A stretch of DNA of 7,915 nucleotides, taken from Thiotrichales bacterium HSG1. GTDB taxonomy: Bacteria; Pseudomonadota; Gammaproteobacteria; Beggiatoales; Beggiatoaceae. Location: positions 1-7,915 of the forward strand of contig JAUCGN010000077.1 of NCBI GenBank assembly GCA_030378125.1, given 5' to 3'. This document shows positions 1-5,625 of the stretch, in pieces. The translations under genes were made by a program, and so were the position numbers. The notes beneath the pieces are model-generated. The model searched no databases and was not told the origin of the DNA. It was given only the letters and a program-made list of their open reading frames with translations. Numbering within the stretch: the first letter of the stretch is position 1; each line of letters begins with the position of its first letter.

Positions 1-1
1 G

Positions 2-523
2 ACTTCAATGGGAGGAGCAACTTTAAGTATTGAAGCAAGTCTGACTCACAATTATACTCGTGGTTTTAAGTTAACTGGTCAATTAGGTGATGTAATGAAA
101 GAATCAGCCGAAATAGCATACAGTTATATGGTATCACACTGTGAAGAATTTGCTATAGAGCAGTCTTTCTTTGAGAAAGCTTTTATCCATATACATGTTC
201 CGGCTGGTGCAACTCCTAAAGATGGTCCAAGTGCTGGAGTTACTATGGCTAGTGCCTTATTATCATTGGCAACTGGCCGCGAGATTAAAAATATACTTGC
301 CATGACTGGTGAATTAACTTTGACCGGTTTGATATTGCCAGTGGGTGGCATCCGTGAAAAGGTTATAGCTGCTCGCCGGATAAATATTTACAATTTGATT
401 TTGCCTAAAGCCAATAAACGGGATTTTGATGATTTACCTAGTCATGTGCGAGAAGGTGTGAATGCTAAATTTGTGAAAAAATACCCTGAAGTAATAGATA
501 TTTTATGGAATGAGGAGAAATAA
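2..523 (+). CDS. lon: Lon protease, C-terminal proteolytic domain (5' end outside window)
   Basis: This is the 3' end of an ATP-dependent AAA+ serine protease that degrades misfolded and short-lived regulatory proteins in the cytoplasm. Only the proteolytic domain lies in the window; the N-terminal substrate-binding and ATPase parts are off the left edge. The frame is open from base 2, so the ATG at 8 is an internal methionine. The catalytic serine sits in the motif PKDGPSAG (Ser codon 230-232) and the catalytic lysine in GIREKVIAA (Lys codon 359-361), the Ser-Lys dyad of the Lon family. The order GGATLSIEA, dyad serine, MTGELTLTG, dyad lysine, LPKANKRD is the usual Lon order. The domain ends normally about 50 residues after the lysine, so the gene looks intact here. 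The stop overlaps the next start by one base, which implies co-translation with the Sel1 gene. Confidence 0.95.
   Translation, partial: TSMGGATLSIEASLTHNYTRGFKLTGQLGDVMKESAEIAYSYMVSHCEEFAIEQSFFEKAFIHIHVPAGATPKDGPSAGVTMASALLSLATGREIKNILAMTGELTLTGLILPVGGIREKVIAARRINIYNLILPKANKRDFDDLPSHVREGVNAKFVKKYPEVIDILWNEEK
512..517 (+). promoter_or_regulatory. Ribosome binding site for the Sel1-repeat gene
   Basis: GAGGAG lies inside the last codons of lon, five bases before the ATG at 523. It is the clearest Shine-Dalgarno site in the window and fixes the start of the downstream gene. The other genes have no comparable site. Confidence 0.75.
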
Positions 524-957
524 TGAAAGAACTTTCTGCTGATGATGAACTATCGTTAAGTAGTGGTATATCTGCTTTTGAAGGTAAGCATTTTCCCATT
601 GCTTATGACCTGTTATTGCCGCTGGCAGAAAATGGTCATCCTGATGCCCAATATAGGTTGGCGATCATGGCTCAGGCTGGGTTGGGTATGGTTGTGAATA
701 AAAATAGTGCGATTAAATGGATGAGGTCTGCTGCTGAACAGAGTTTTGCTGTAGCCCAACATGGTTTGGGATTTATGTATATGGATGGTGATTGTGTGGA
801 GCAAGATTATCAGCAAGCTGTGCATTGGTTTAAATTAGCTGCTGAACAAGGTTTAGCCGGTTCTCAGGTAACTTTGGGAAATTTATACAAAGAAGGTCAA
901 GGAGTCGAGCAGAATTTGCAGGAAGCAGAACGTTGGTTTGCAATGGCTGGTTTTTAA
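523..957 (+). CDS. Sel1-repeat (TPR-like) protein
   Basis: A small 144-residue protein with no signal peptide or membrane segment, so probably cytoplasmic. After an N-terminal stretch (about 1-36) that resembles a degenerate repeat, it has three roughly 36-residue Sel1-like repeats at about 37-73, 74-109 and 110-144. Hallmarks are DAQYRLA, AQHGLGFMY and SQVTLGNLY, each followed by an A..W...AA helix. Sel1 repeats form alpha-alpha solenoids that act as protein-protein adaptors; no catalytic residues are expected. The start is fixed by a GAGGAG site and a TAATG overlap with the lon stop, so the two genes are very likely translated together. The pairing could mean a role as a Lon adaptor or regulator, but that is inference from position only. 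The last repeat ends at the stop, so the solenoid lacks a capping helix. Confidence 0.88.
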   Translation: MKELSADDELSLSSGISAFEGKHFPIAYDLLLPLAENGHPDAQYRLAIMAQAGLGMVVNKNSAIKWMRSAAEQSFAVAQHGLGFMYMDGDCVEQDYQQAVHWFKLAAEQGLAGSQVTLGNLYKEGQGVEQNLQEAERWFAMAGF

Positions 958-973
958 AGTAGTCTTTTACTGT

Positions 974-992
974 GGTGGATGTCCTATCCACC
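974..992. repeat. Short perfect palindrome, intergenic
   Basis: GGTGGAT and ATCCACC form a perfect 7-bp stem with a 5-base loop, followed by TTACG. It resembles the GGTGGGCATTGCCCACC-TTACG style of intergenic palindrome that I recall as common in sulfur bacteria and cyanobacteria (from memory, not searched). It lies 16 bases after the Sel1 stop. It has no T tract, so it is not a standard intrinsic terminator, although it could stabilise the 3' end of the lon-Sel1 transcript. Confidence 0.6.
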
Positions 993-1014
993 TTACGATT
1001 CATTACCATTGAGT

Positions 1015-1042
1015 TGAGGGCAACCATAAGGAATTGTCCTCA
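1015..1042. repeat. Imperfect palindrome, intergenic
   Basis: TGAGGGCAA pairs with TTGTCCTCA over nine positions with one G-U type mismatch. An inner CC/GG pair closes around ATAA. It resembles the GGGCAACC-N-GGATTGCCC type of dispersed intergenic repeat (recalled, not searched). It follows the first palindrome closely, so the 958-1100 gap is largely made of repeat sequence. Confidence 0.5.
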
Positions 1043-1100
1043 CGGCAAGATGATGATTGGTAGAGGTGATTCCTTGTAGTTAGCCTAACCAAAATAATTA

Positions 1101-1742
1101 ATGCAAATGGCAGTGGCCTTAAGATTGGTTAAAAATAATAATAAAATGGAATTTAACTTATTTATTAATCTGTTAAACTTGTTAGTATTGCTTTCTGGAT
1201 TAGTCATCGCAATTTTACAATTATATTCTATCCACAAGCAGATTAAAAATGAATATTTTTGGGGAGCTAGAGAAAAATCCTTGTCTTATTCTTTAATTAA
1301 AAGTCCTCAATTAAGAGATGCACGTATCCATATTGATGTCGTATTTGGAAATAATATTTCATCTAGGAAAGAACCTTTATCCCTTGAAGAAATAGAAGCT
1401 GCTTGTAAGGCTGATAGTACAGTATATACACAAATTAGTGCCTTATTAGCTCATTGGGAAAATATGGCATTAAGTATCTATGCGGGAGTATCAGCAGAGG
1501 ATGTTGCCAGAGAGATGACTGCTGGTATGATGATATCTTATGTTAATGTATTTATTAACTTCATTAATCAGAGAAGAAAGGACAATCCTAAGGCATATGA
1601 TTACCTTCTAAAACTTACAAATGAATGGAAAAATGTACAGGGGCATCCAATAGATGTACGTATTGATTTATCTTCTTCTGAACATGTTTGGCATAAAAAA
1701 ACTTATGATCGTTTTAAACATACGATACATCTTAACAAATAA
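1101..1742 (+). CDS. Membrane-anchored DUF4760-like protein
   Basis: A 213-residue protein of unknown function. One strong membrane segment lies near the N-terminus (about residues 19-43, LFINLLNLLVLLSGLVIAIL), followed by a helical soluble domain. The stretch from about 110 to 175 (LLAHWENMALSIYAGV, then MISYVNVFINFINQRR and a late W) matches my memory of the DUF4760 pattern: 'L..yE..A.gi..g..d', then a helix, an R and a W. DUF4760 proteins have no assigned biochemical role and are often found singly in accessory DNA. The start is uncertain. ATG at 1101 and 1107 give a polar extension, while ATG at 1146 (residue 16) starts just before the membrane helix and may be the true one. No Shine-Dalgarno site decides between them. 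It is separated by 485 bases from the next gene, so it is probably its own unit. Confidence 0.7.
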   Translation: MQMAVALRLVKNNNKMEFNLFINLLNLLVLLSGLVIAILQLYSIHKQIKNEYFWGAREKSLSYSLIKSPQLRDARIHIDVVFGNNISSRKEPLSLEEIEAACKADSTVYTQISALLAHWENMALSIYAGVSAEDVAREMTAGMMISYVNVFINFINQRRKDNPKAYDYLLKLTNEWKNVQGHPIDVRIDLSSSEHVWHKKTYDRFKHTIHLNK

Positions 1743-1773
1743 ATCATTACATTGAATAGTTTACCCTTTAGAT

Positions 1774-1803
1774 TTGACATCAATACTTTTTGGAACATAT
1801 CAT
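1774..1803 (+). promoter_or_regulatory. Sigma-70-like promoter candidate
   Basis: A perfect -35 TTGACA at 1774-1779 and TATCAT (5 of 6 to TATAAT) at 1798-1803 are separated by 18 bases. No gene follows within 400 bases. It could therefore drive a non-coding RNA ending at the hairpin/T8 at about 2106, or a long leader for the 2228 gene. In AT-rich DNA such matches arise by chance, so this is a prediction only. Confidence 0.4.
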
Positions 1804-1838
1804 ATATTTTGTTACTGATATTCATTTGTATAGGTTAT

Positions 1839-1915
1839 GTTAAAACTGTTGTGAGGTTTCGTGTGATTTGGATGGTAAGCGGATTGCTCAGATGCCGAAG
1901 GTGGTGGTTGTTTAA
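1839..1915 (+). pseudogene. Possible frame-disrupted coding remnant
   Basis: A small island of higher G+C than its flanks. One frame reads VKTVVRFRV up to about 1865 and another reads DLDGKRIAQMPKVVVV and then stops at 1913-1915. Restoring one missing base between them would give a continuous, protein-like C-terminus (VRFRV-DLDGKRIAQMPK). I do not recognise the family. Either this is the tail of a decayed gene or the protein-like look is accidental. The interspersed repeat starts seven bases after the stop, which fits decay or insertion in this gap. Confidence 0.25.
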
Positions 1916-1921
1916 TTGTTT

Positions 1922-1959
1922 GAACAGAATTTAACTGATTAAGGGATAGACAGGATTTT
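1922..1959 (+). repeat. Single copy of an interspersed GAACA...CAGGAT repeat
   Basis: It starts GAACAGAATTTAACTGATT and ends GACAGGATTTT. With small gaps it matches the arms of the inverted repeat at 7713-7810, which start GAACA and carry GATT, AAGGATT and CAGGATT in the same order. Two occurrences 5.8 kb apart in unrelated gaps show that this is a dispersed repeat family rather than a local stem-loop. Confidence 0.55.
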
Positions 1960-1967
1960 AAACTAAA

Positions 1968-2106
1968 AATGATTTTGTAACTTCTCATTAATAGCAGGTA
2001 AAACCAAAATTTAAAATATGAAATTTGTTTTATTTCAAGATATTAGAATGTATGTCAACTTTGATTTACCTGTAGATAATGAGAAGTTACATCATTAATT
2101 TTTTTT
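1968..2106 (+). ncRNA. Long inverted repeat with T8 tail: candidate structured RNA or attenuator
   Basis: The arms at 1977-2002 and 2065-2090 are 26 bases each and pair at 22 positions. GTAACTTCTCATTA and CAGGTAAA are matched exactly and a 4-base internal mismatch separates them. AATGAT/ATCATT extends the stem outward past a 3-base bulge. The 62-base loop contains its own hairpin, TGAAAT (2019-2024) with ATTTCA (2032-2037). The right arm is followed by eight T (2099-2106), as at an intrinsic terminator on the + strand, although the stem is AT-rich and the loop long. Readings, in my order of preference: the 3' part of a small RNA begun at about 1810; a leader attenuator for the 2228 operon; or a miniature transposon-like element with terminal inverted repeats. 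I found no target-site duplication, which weakens the last. Confidence 0.4.
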
Positions 2107-2133
2107 GCTAAAATCTGAATATTTATGTATAAA
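2105..2133 (+). promoter_or_regulatory. Sigma-70-like promoter candidate for the channel-rhodanese operon
   Basis: TTGCTA (4 of 6 to TTGACA) at 2105-2110 and TATAAA (5 of 6 to TATAAT) at 2128-2133 are spaced 17 bases apart. This predicts a start near 2140 and a leader of roughly 90 bases. The -35 begins at the end of the T8 tract, directly after the putative terminator, which fits a new transcription unit beginning here. No strong Shine-Dalgarno site precedes the ATG at 2228. Confidence 0.35.
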
Positions 2134-2227
2134 TGCAATTTGGAAATATGATAAATTTTTCTGAAAAAAAACATTTTTCACTTATCACTAGTGGTCAATA
2201 TAAATCTAATTCAAGAAAATTATAAAA

Positions 2228-4204
2228 ATGTGGAAACAACATATTTTTGAAGTCATAGCGTTTTTTTGTGGAATTAGCTTTCTAATAGTTAGTTTTTTAA
2301 TATTTGATTATGCACATAAAAAAAATGAAAAAATTCAATCAGAAAAAGACCATGCCCAACAAGAAACCATAGAAGCAGCTCGACAAATAGAAACAATCTT
2401 AGATAAGTTATCTACCGTTGCTAATAGTATTGCCGATGATGTTGGTTCTGGTAAATTGCGTAGAGAGGATATTTCAAAACGGTTAACAACTGCCTTAAAA
2501 ATTACTCCTAACATATTTGGTATTGGAGTAGCCTTTACTCCCTACGCCAATCACCCACAAAAACGTAAACTTTCACCTTATTATGTAAATAAAGATGGCA
2601 AATGGAAACCTAAACAAGATTTAATTCAAGTATTTACTGTGCCAATAAGCTATTTTGATACCATTAAACAAACCAAAATTTCCATTGGAGTGGTATTCGT
2701 GGATTATCTGTTGAGCAATGTGCGAGCTTTAATGACATCTTTGGAATTGGGTAGAACTGGTTATGGATTTATCTTGTCAGAAAATGGAGTATTTATAGCT
2801 CATCCAATTGATGAATATGTAAAAAATAAACAAACAGTATTTAATTTAGCCGATTCTCACCACGATGATGTTTTACGCCGATTAGCAGAAAAAGCTATTG
2901 ATGGTGCGAGTGGAGCAGTTGACTATATAGATCAGGAAACCGGTCAATCAGCTTGGATATTTTATCAATTTGTACCTTCTATTAAATGGTCAATTGGAGT
3001 GGTATTTTTTAAGGAAGCATTAGACACGGCATCTTTACGCAAACAGTTGATTTGGATTTGTATTGTCATGGTGTTTTTTTTAAGTCTATTGACAGCCCTA
3101 ATTTCTCGGATTGATAGAGGAGACCGAGCCAGTTTTTGGGAGTATATAATTTCTTTCAATATAATTATTATGGGTGGTATAGGTTTTTTATGGTACTTAG
3201 CTCAAACTGCTCCGTTTATTGAGATCGCTAACAGTACCACGATTGTTGATAAAGTTGGTTTAGAAAAATTTTTAACCTCCCAAACTAAACAAATGGCATC
3301 CAAAAAACCAGTTTATTATGTACCAACTGGCATTTTTATTGAATCTATGAAATTTTCTGGAGTAAATAATATTACGCTTTCCGGTTATGTATGGCAAAAA
3401 TATTCTGAAAATATCCCAAAAACAATAACTCGTAGTTTTGCTTTACCACAAGCTGGTTATACTGATATTAAAAAATCATATCATTTGACAGAGAATAATG
3501 TTGAAGTTATTGGTTGGCATTTTTACATAGTGATGCGACACGAGTTCTATTATGCAAAATATCCATTTGACAAACGACATATAGGAATAAATATAGCTCA
3601 CAGTGATTTTGATAAAAATGTAGTTTTAGTTCCAGATTTAGATGCTTATGGAGTTATGAATCCAGTAGCTAAACCCGGGATTAAACGAGAATTTGTTTTG
3701 TCTGGTTGGGAAATATTTAAAAGTTTTTTTAACTATCGAATTAATTATAAAAATACTAATTTTGGGATAAGTGAGCATATGGGGGTAGGGAATACTAGTT
3801 TTCCTCATTTACACATTAATATTTTACTCAAAAGAGAATTTATCGGCCAGTTCATAAGTAATGTTTTGCCACTTATTATTATCAGTACCATATTATTCGC
3901 CTTACAAATGTGGTTGGGAAAAACTACAACTTTTGTACGTTCATTAATCGGTTTGTTTTTTGGTATTTTACTTGCTCATATTCGATTGCGGGGAATTATT
4001 AAAACCCCGGAAATTATTTACCTAGAATCTTTTTATTTGATAATATATTGTAGTTTTTTAATGACAACACTGAGCTTTTTTTTATATAGATACAAGATAA
4101 ATATAGGTTATTATCGTGATGGTATAATACCTAAGCTATTGTTTTGGCCTATGATTTTAGTTAGTTCATTTATAATTGCAATAGTTGTATTTTATGATAT
4201 ATAA
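2228..4204 (+). CDS. Cache sensor fused to a pentameric ligand-gated ion channel (pLGIC) homologue
   Basis: A 658-residue inner-membrane protein with about seven membrane segments. Residues 6-27 are a membrane anchor. Residues 30-262 are a periplasmic Cache-type domain (IFGIGVAFTP, SPYYVNKDG, then GRTGYGFILSENGVFIAHP). Segments at 273-293 and 305-324 cross the membrane and back, placing residues about 330-535 outside. That part matches the pLGIC ectodomain: PTGIFIESMKF, LSGYVWQKY, YPFD (445-448, the Cys-loop position, without cysteines as in prokaryotes), VVLVPDLDAYG, LSGWEI. Then come KRE, M1 (541-563, with the conserved Pro548), M2 (about 568-588), a KTPEIIY M2-M3 loop (592-598), M3 (596-621) and M4 (636-656). 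From memory, the match to GLIC runs almost without gaps from YPFD into M3. Family members are homopentameric channels; here the Cache domain presumably senses a ligand. The Cache part seems to lack about 40 residues near position 130. Ion selectivity and conductance cannot be told from sequence. It overlaps the rhodanese gene by 11 bases. Confidence 0.82.
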   Translation: MWKQHIFEVIAFFCGISFLIVSFLIFDYAHKKNEKIQSEKDHAQQETIEAARQIETILDKLSTVANSIADDVGSGKLRREDISKRLTTALKITPNIFGIGVAFTPYANHPQKRKLSPYYVNKDGKWKPKQDLIQVFTVPISYFDTIKQTKISIGVVFVDYLLSNVRALMTSLELGRTGYGFILSENGVFIAHPIDEYVKNKQTVFNLADSHHDDVLRRLAEKAIDGASGAVDYIDQETGQSAWIFYQFVPSIKWSIGVVFFKEALDTASLRKQLIWICIVMVFFLSLLTALISRIDRGDRASFWEYIISFNIIIMGGIGFLWYLAQTAPFIEIANSTTIVDKVGLEKFLTSQTKQMASKKPVYYVPTGIFIESMKFSGVNNITLSGYVWQKYSENIPKTITRSFALPQAGYTDIKKSYHLTENNVEVIGWHFYIVMRHEFYYAKYPFDKRHIGINIAHSDFDKNVVLVPDLDAYGVMNPVAKPGIKREFVLSGWEIFKSFFNYRINYKNTNFGISEHMGVGNTSFPHLHINILLKREFIGQFISNVLPLIIISTILFALQMWLGKTTTFVRSLIGLFFGILLAHIRLRGIIKTPEIIYLESFYLIIYCSFLMTTLSFFLYRYKINIGYYRDGIIPKLLFWPMILVSSFIIAIVVFYDI

Positions 4205-5546
4205 AACATTGTTAATAATATCCATTATCACTATCTTAGTGTTTTCTCCGGCCGGAATGACACTTGAAGTTGGAATTACTGAAAATATTAAATCTGTATC
4301 AGTAATGCATAATGGCAAGGAAGTAATAATCCAACGCAATCAAAATGTGGATAATTTAATTAATCCTGAGTTTGCTAAAACTTCTCGGGCTTGCCCACCT
4401 TTTTGTATTAAGCAGATAGTTGTAGCAGAAGGTGTAAAAACTGTTATTGAGTTAGATGTATTAAACTATTTACAAAATGATAATAGTGTTGTTATAGATT
4501 CCCGCACTGTAGCTTGGGTAGATAAAGGTTCAATTCCAGGTTCTATAAATTTGCCTTGGGATGTATTCAATAACACTGAATCAGATATATTTGAAAAATT
4601 ATTGGAAGTTCAATTTAACGTCACTGTTAACGAAAATGGATATTATTTTGATGCCGCCAAAACATTAGTATTATTTTGTAATGGGCCTTGGTGTAACCAA
4701 TCTCCAACTAATATTTTAACTTTGTTAGAACTGGGTTATCCGGCAGACAAATTAAAATGGTATCGTGGTGGTATGCAAGATTGGGAATCTTTAGGCTTAA
4801 CTACAGTTACTGACGTGTTAATACCTCAAATTGATTTGAATACTAAAATAATTGATTTATTGACCTTGCCACCAGAAAAATCTGATTTTAATATTTGGCT
4901 AAAACGGTTGATGAAGACTTATTTTACATGGTTAGAAATTGAACCTGAAGTTAAAATGACCCCAGATTTAAAAGTGGTAACAGTGCAACACAATGGTCGA
5001 GAGGTATTAATTGAACGCAATCAAAATAAAGATAATACGATTAATCCTGAGTTTGCTAAAACATCACGTCCCTGTCCTCCAAAATGTTTAAAACCAATTA
5101 ATTTAGTAACGGATGTTGAGATTGTTGGAGAATTAGAAGTATTAAATTATTTAGAAAAAATGTCACAAGGTGATAATTCTATTTTAGTTATTGATTCGCG
5201 GGCAATTGATTGGGTGGTTAAGGGTTCTATTCCGGGTGCGGTTAATATTCCTTGGGATATTCTTAGTAGTAAAGAATCTAGCCCTCCAATTGTTAGAAAA
5301 CTATTAAAAGAACAAATTGGGGTGAGTATTGACCTAAATGGTAAATTTTCCTTTGATAAGGCTAAAACTTTAGTTATATTTTGCAATGGTTCTTGGTGTA
5401 ATAAATCTCATGACAATATTATAACTTTATTAGAATTGGGTTATCCACCAACAAAACTTAAATGGTATCGTAGTGGCATGCAAGGTTGGGAAACATTTGG
5501 TTTAACTACTGTAAATGACATTCCTATGCCTTGGTTTGGATTGTAA
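4194..5546 (+). CDS. Secreted tandem rhodanese-domain protein with CPPxC motifs
   Basis: A 450-residue protein with an N-terminal signal-like segment (about 1-21), so probably periplasmic. It consists of two homologous halves (about 34-205 and 259-440) that share well over half of their aligned residues. Each half has HNGKEV/HNGREV, an INPEFAKTSR-CPPxC element (C67/C71 and C294/C298), and a rhodanese fold with IDSR...KGSIPG..N.PWD. Each also has an active-site loop CNGPWC (C162-C167) or CNGSWC (C397-C402), followed by KLKWYR.GMQ.W..LTTV. Rhodaneses transfer sulfane sulfur through a cysteine persulfide; C162 and C397 are the likely persulfide cysteines. The loop has a second cysteine in place of the usual arginine, so the acceptor may differ from thiosulfate-cyanide transferase. 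The ATG at 4194 is chosen because it directly precedes the signal helix; a TTG at 4185 is possible. The overlap with the channel gene implies translational coupling and a shared pathway. Confidence 0.88.
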   Translation: MIYKTLLIISIITILVFSPAGMTLEVGITENIKSVSVMHNGKEVIIQRNQNVDNLINPEFAKTSRACPPFCIKQIVVAEGVKTVIELDVLNYLQNDNSVVIDSRTVAWVDKGSIPGSINLPWDVFNNTESDIFEKLLEVQFNVTVNENGYYFDAAKTLVLFCNGPWCNQSPTNILTLLELGYPADKLKWYRGGMQDWESLGLTTVTDVLIPQIDLNTKIIDLLTLPPEKSDFNIWLKRLMKTYFTWLEIEPEVKMTPDLKVVTVQHNGREVLIERNQNKDNTINPEFAKTSRPCPPKCLKPINLVTDVEIVGELEVLNYLEKMSQGDNSILVIDSRAIDWVVKGSIPGAVNIPWDILSSKESSPPIVRKLLKEQIGVSIDLNGKFSFDKAKTLVIFCNGSWCNKSHDNIITLLELGYPPTKLKWYRSGMQGWETFGLTTVNDIPMPWFGL

Positions 5547-5625
5547 TTTAGACTTTTTGACATTATTTGGTTATATATTGCACAAGGGAATAACTTAACT
5601 GATATTACATACCAATAAGGTTTCT

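Larger units (their letters stand above)
1743..2227. other. Gene-free stretch with repeats and putative regulatory elements
   Basis: I see no convincing gene here. The 60-codon frame at 1752-1934 starts with TTG, has no ribosome site and runs into repeat sequence. The stretch holds a promoter-like site (1774-1803), a possible coding remnant (1839-1915), one copy of an interspersed repeat (1922-1959), a long inverted repeat with a T8 tract (1968-2106), a second promoter-like site (2105-2133), and a short hairpin TGAAAAA/TTTTTCA at 2162-2180. These are listed separately. Confidence 0.6.

Noticed and set aside
1752..1934. 60-codon + strand reading frame with a hydrophobic N-terminus
   Set aside because: It starts with TTG, has no ribosome site, crosses the suspected frameshift patch and ends inside the dispersed repeat. 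Its composition changes abruptly at about 1850.
1968..2106. Retron-like msr/msd RNA
   Set aside because: Inverted repeats are present, but no reverse transcriptase gene lies nearby; the following gene is a channel/sensor.
2965..3159. Reverse-strand frames inside the channel, rhodanese, lon and Sel1 genes
   Set aside because: They lie within well-supported genes on the other strand and show no family signal of their own.
2228..4204. Reading the 2228 gene as an ordinary chemoreceptor or SpoIIE-type sensor because of its Cache domain
   Set aside because: There is no HAMP, methyl-accepting or phosphatase domain. The second half has a periplasmic beta-rich domain plus four terminal membrane helices with pLGIC motifs.
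5547..5625. Bidirectional terminator between the convergent genes
   Set aside because: The only pairing found (TTATTTGGT with ACCAATAA, GTTAT with ATAAC) is short or bulged, and no good T tract follows.
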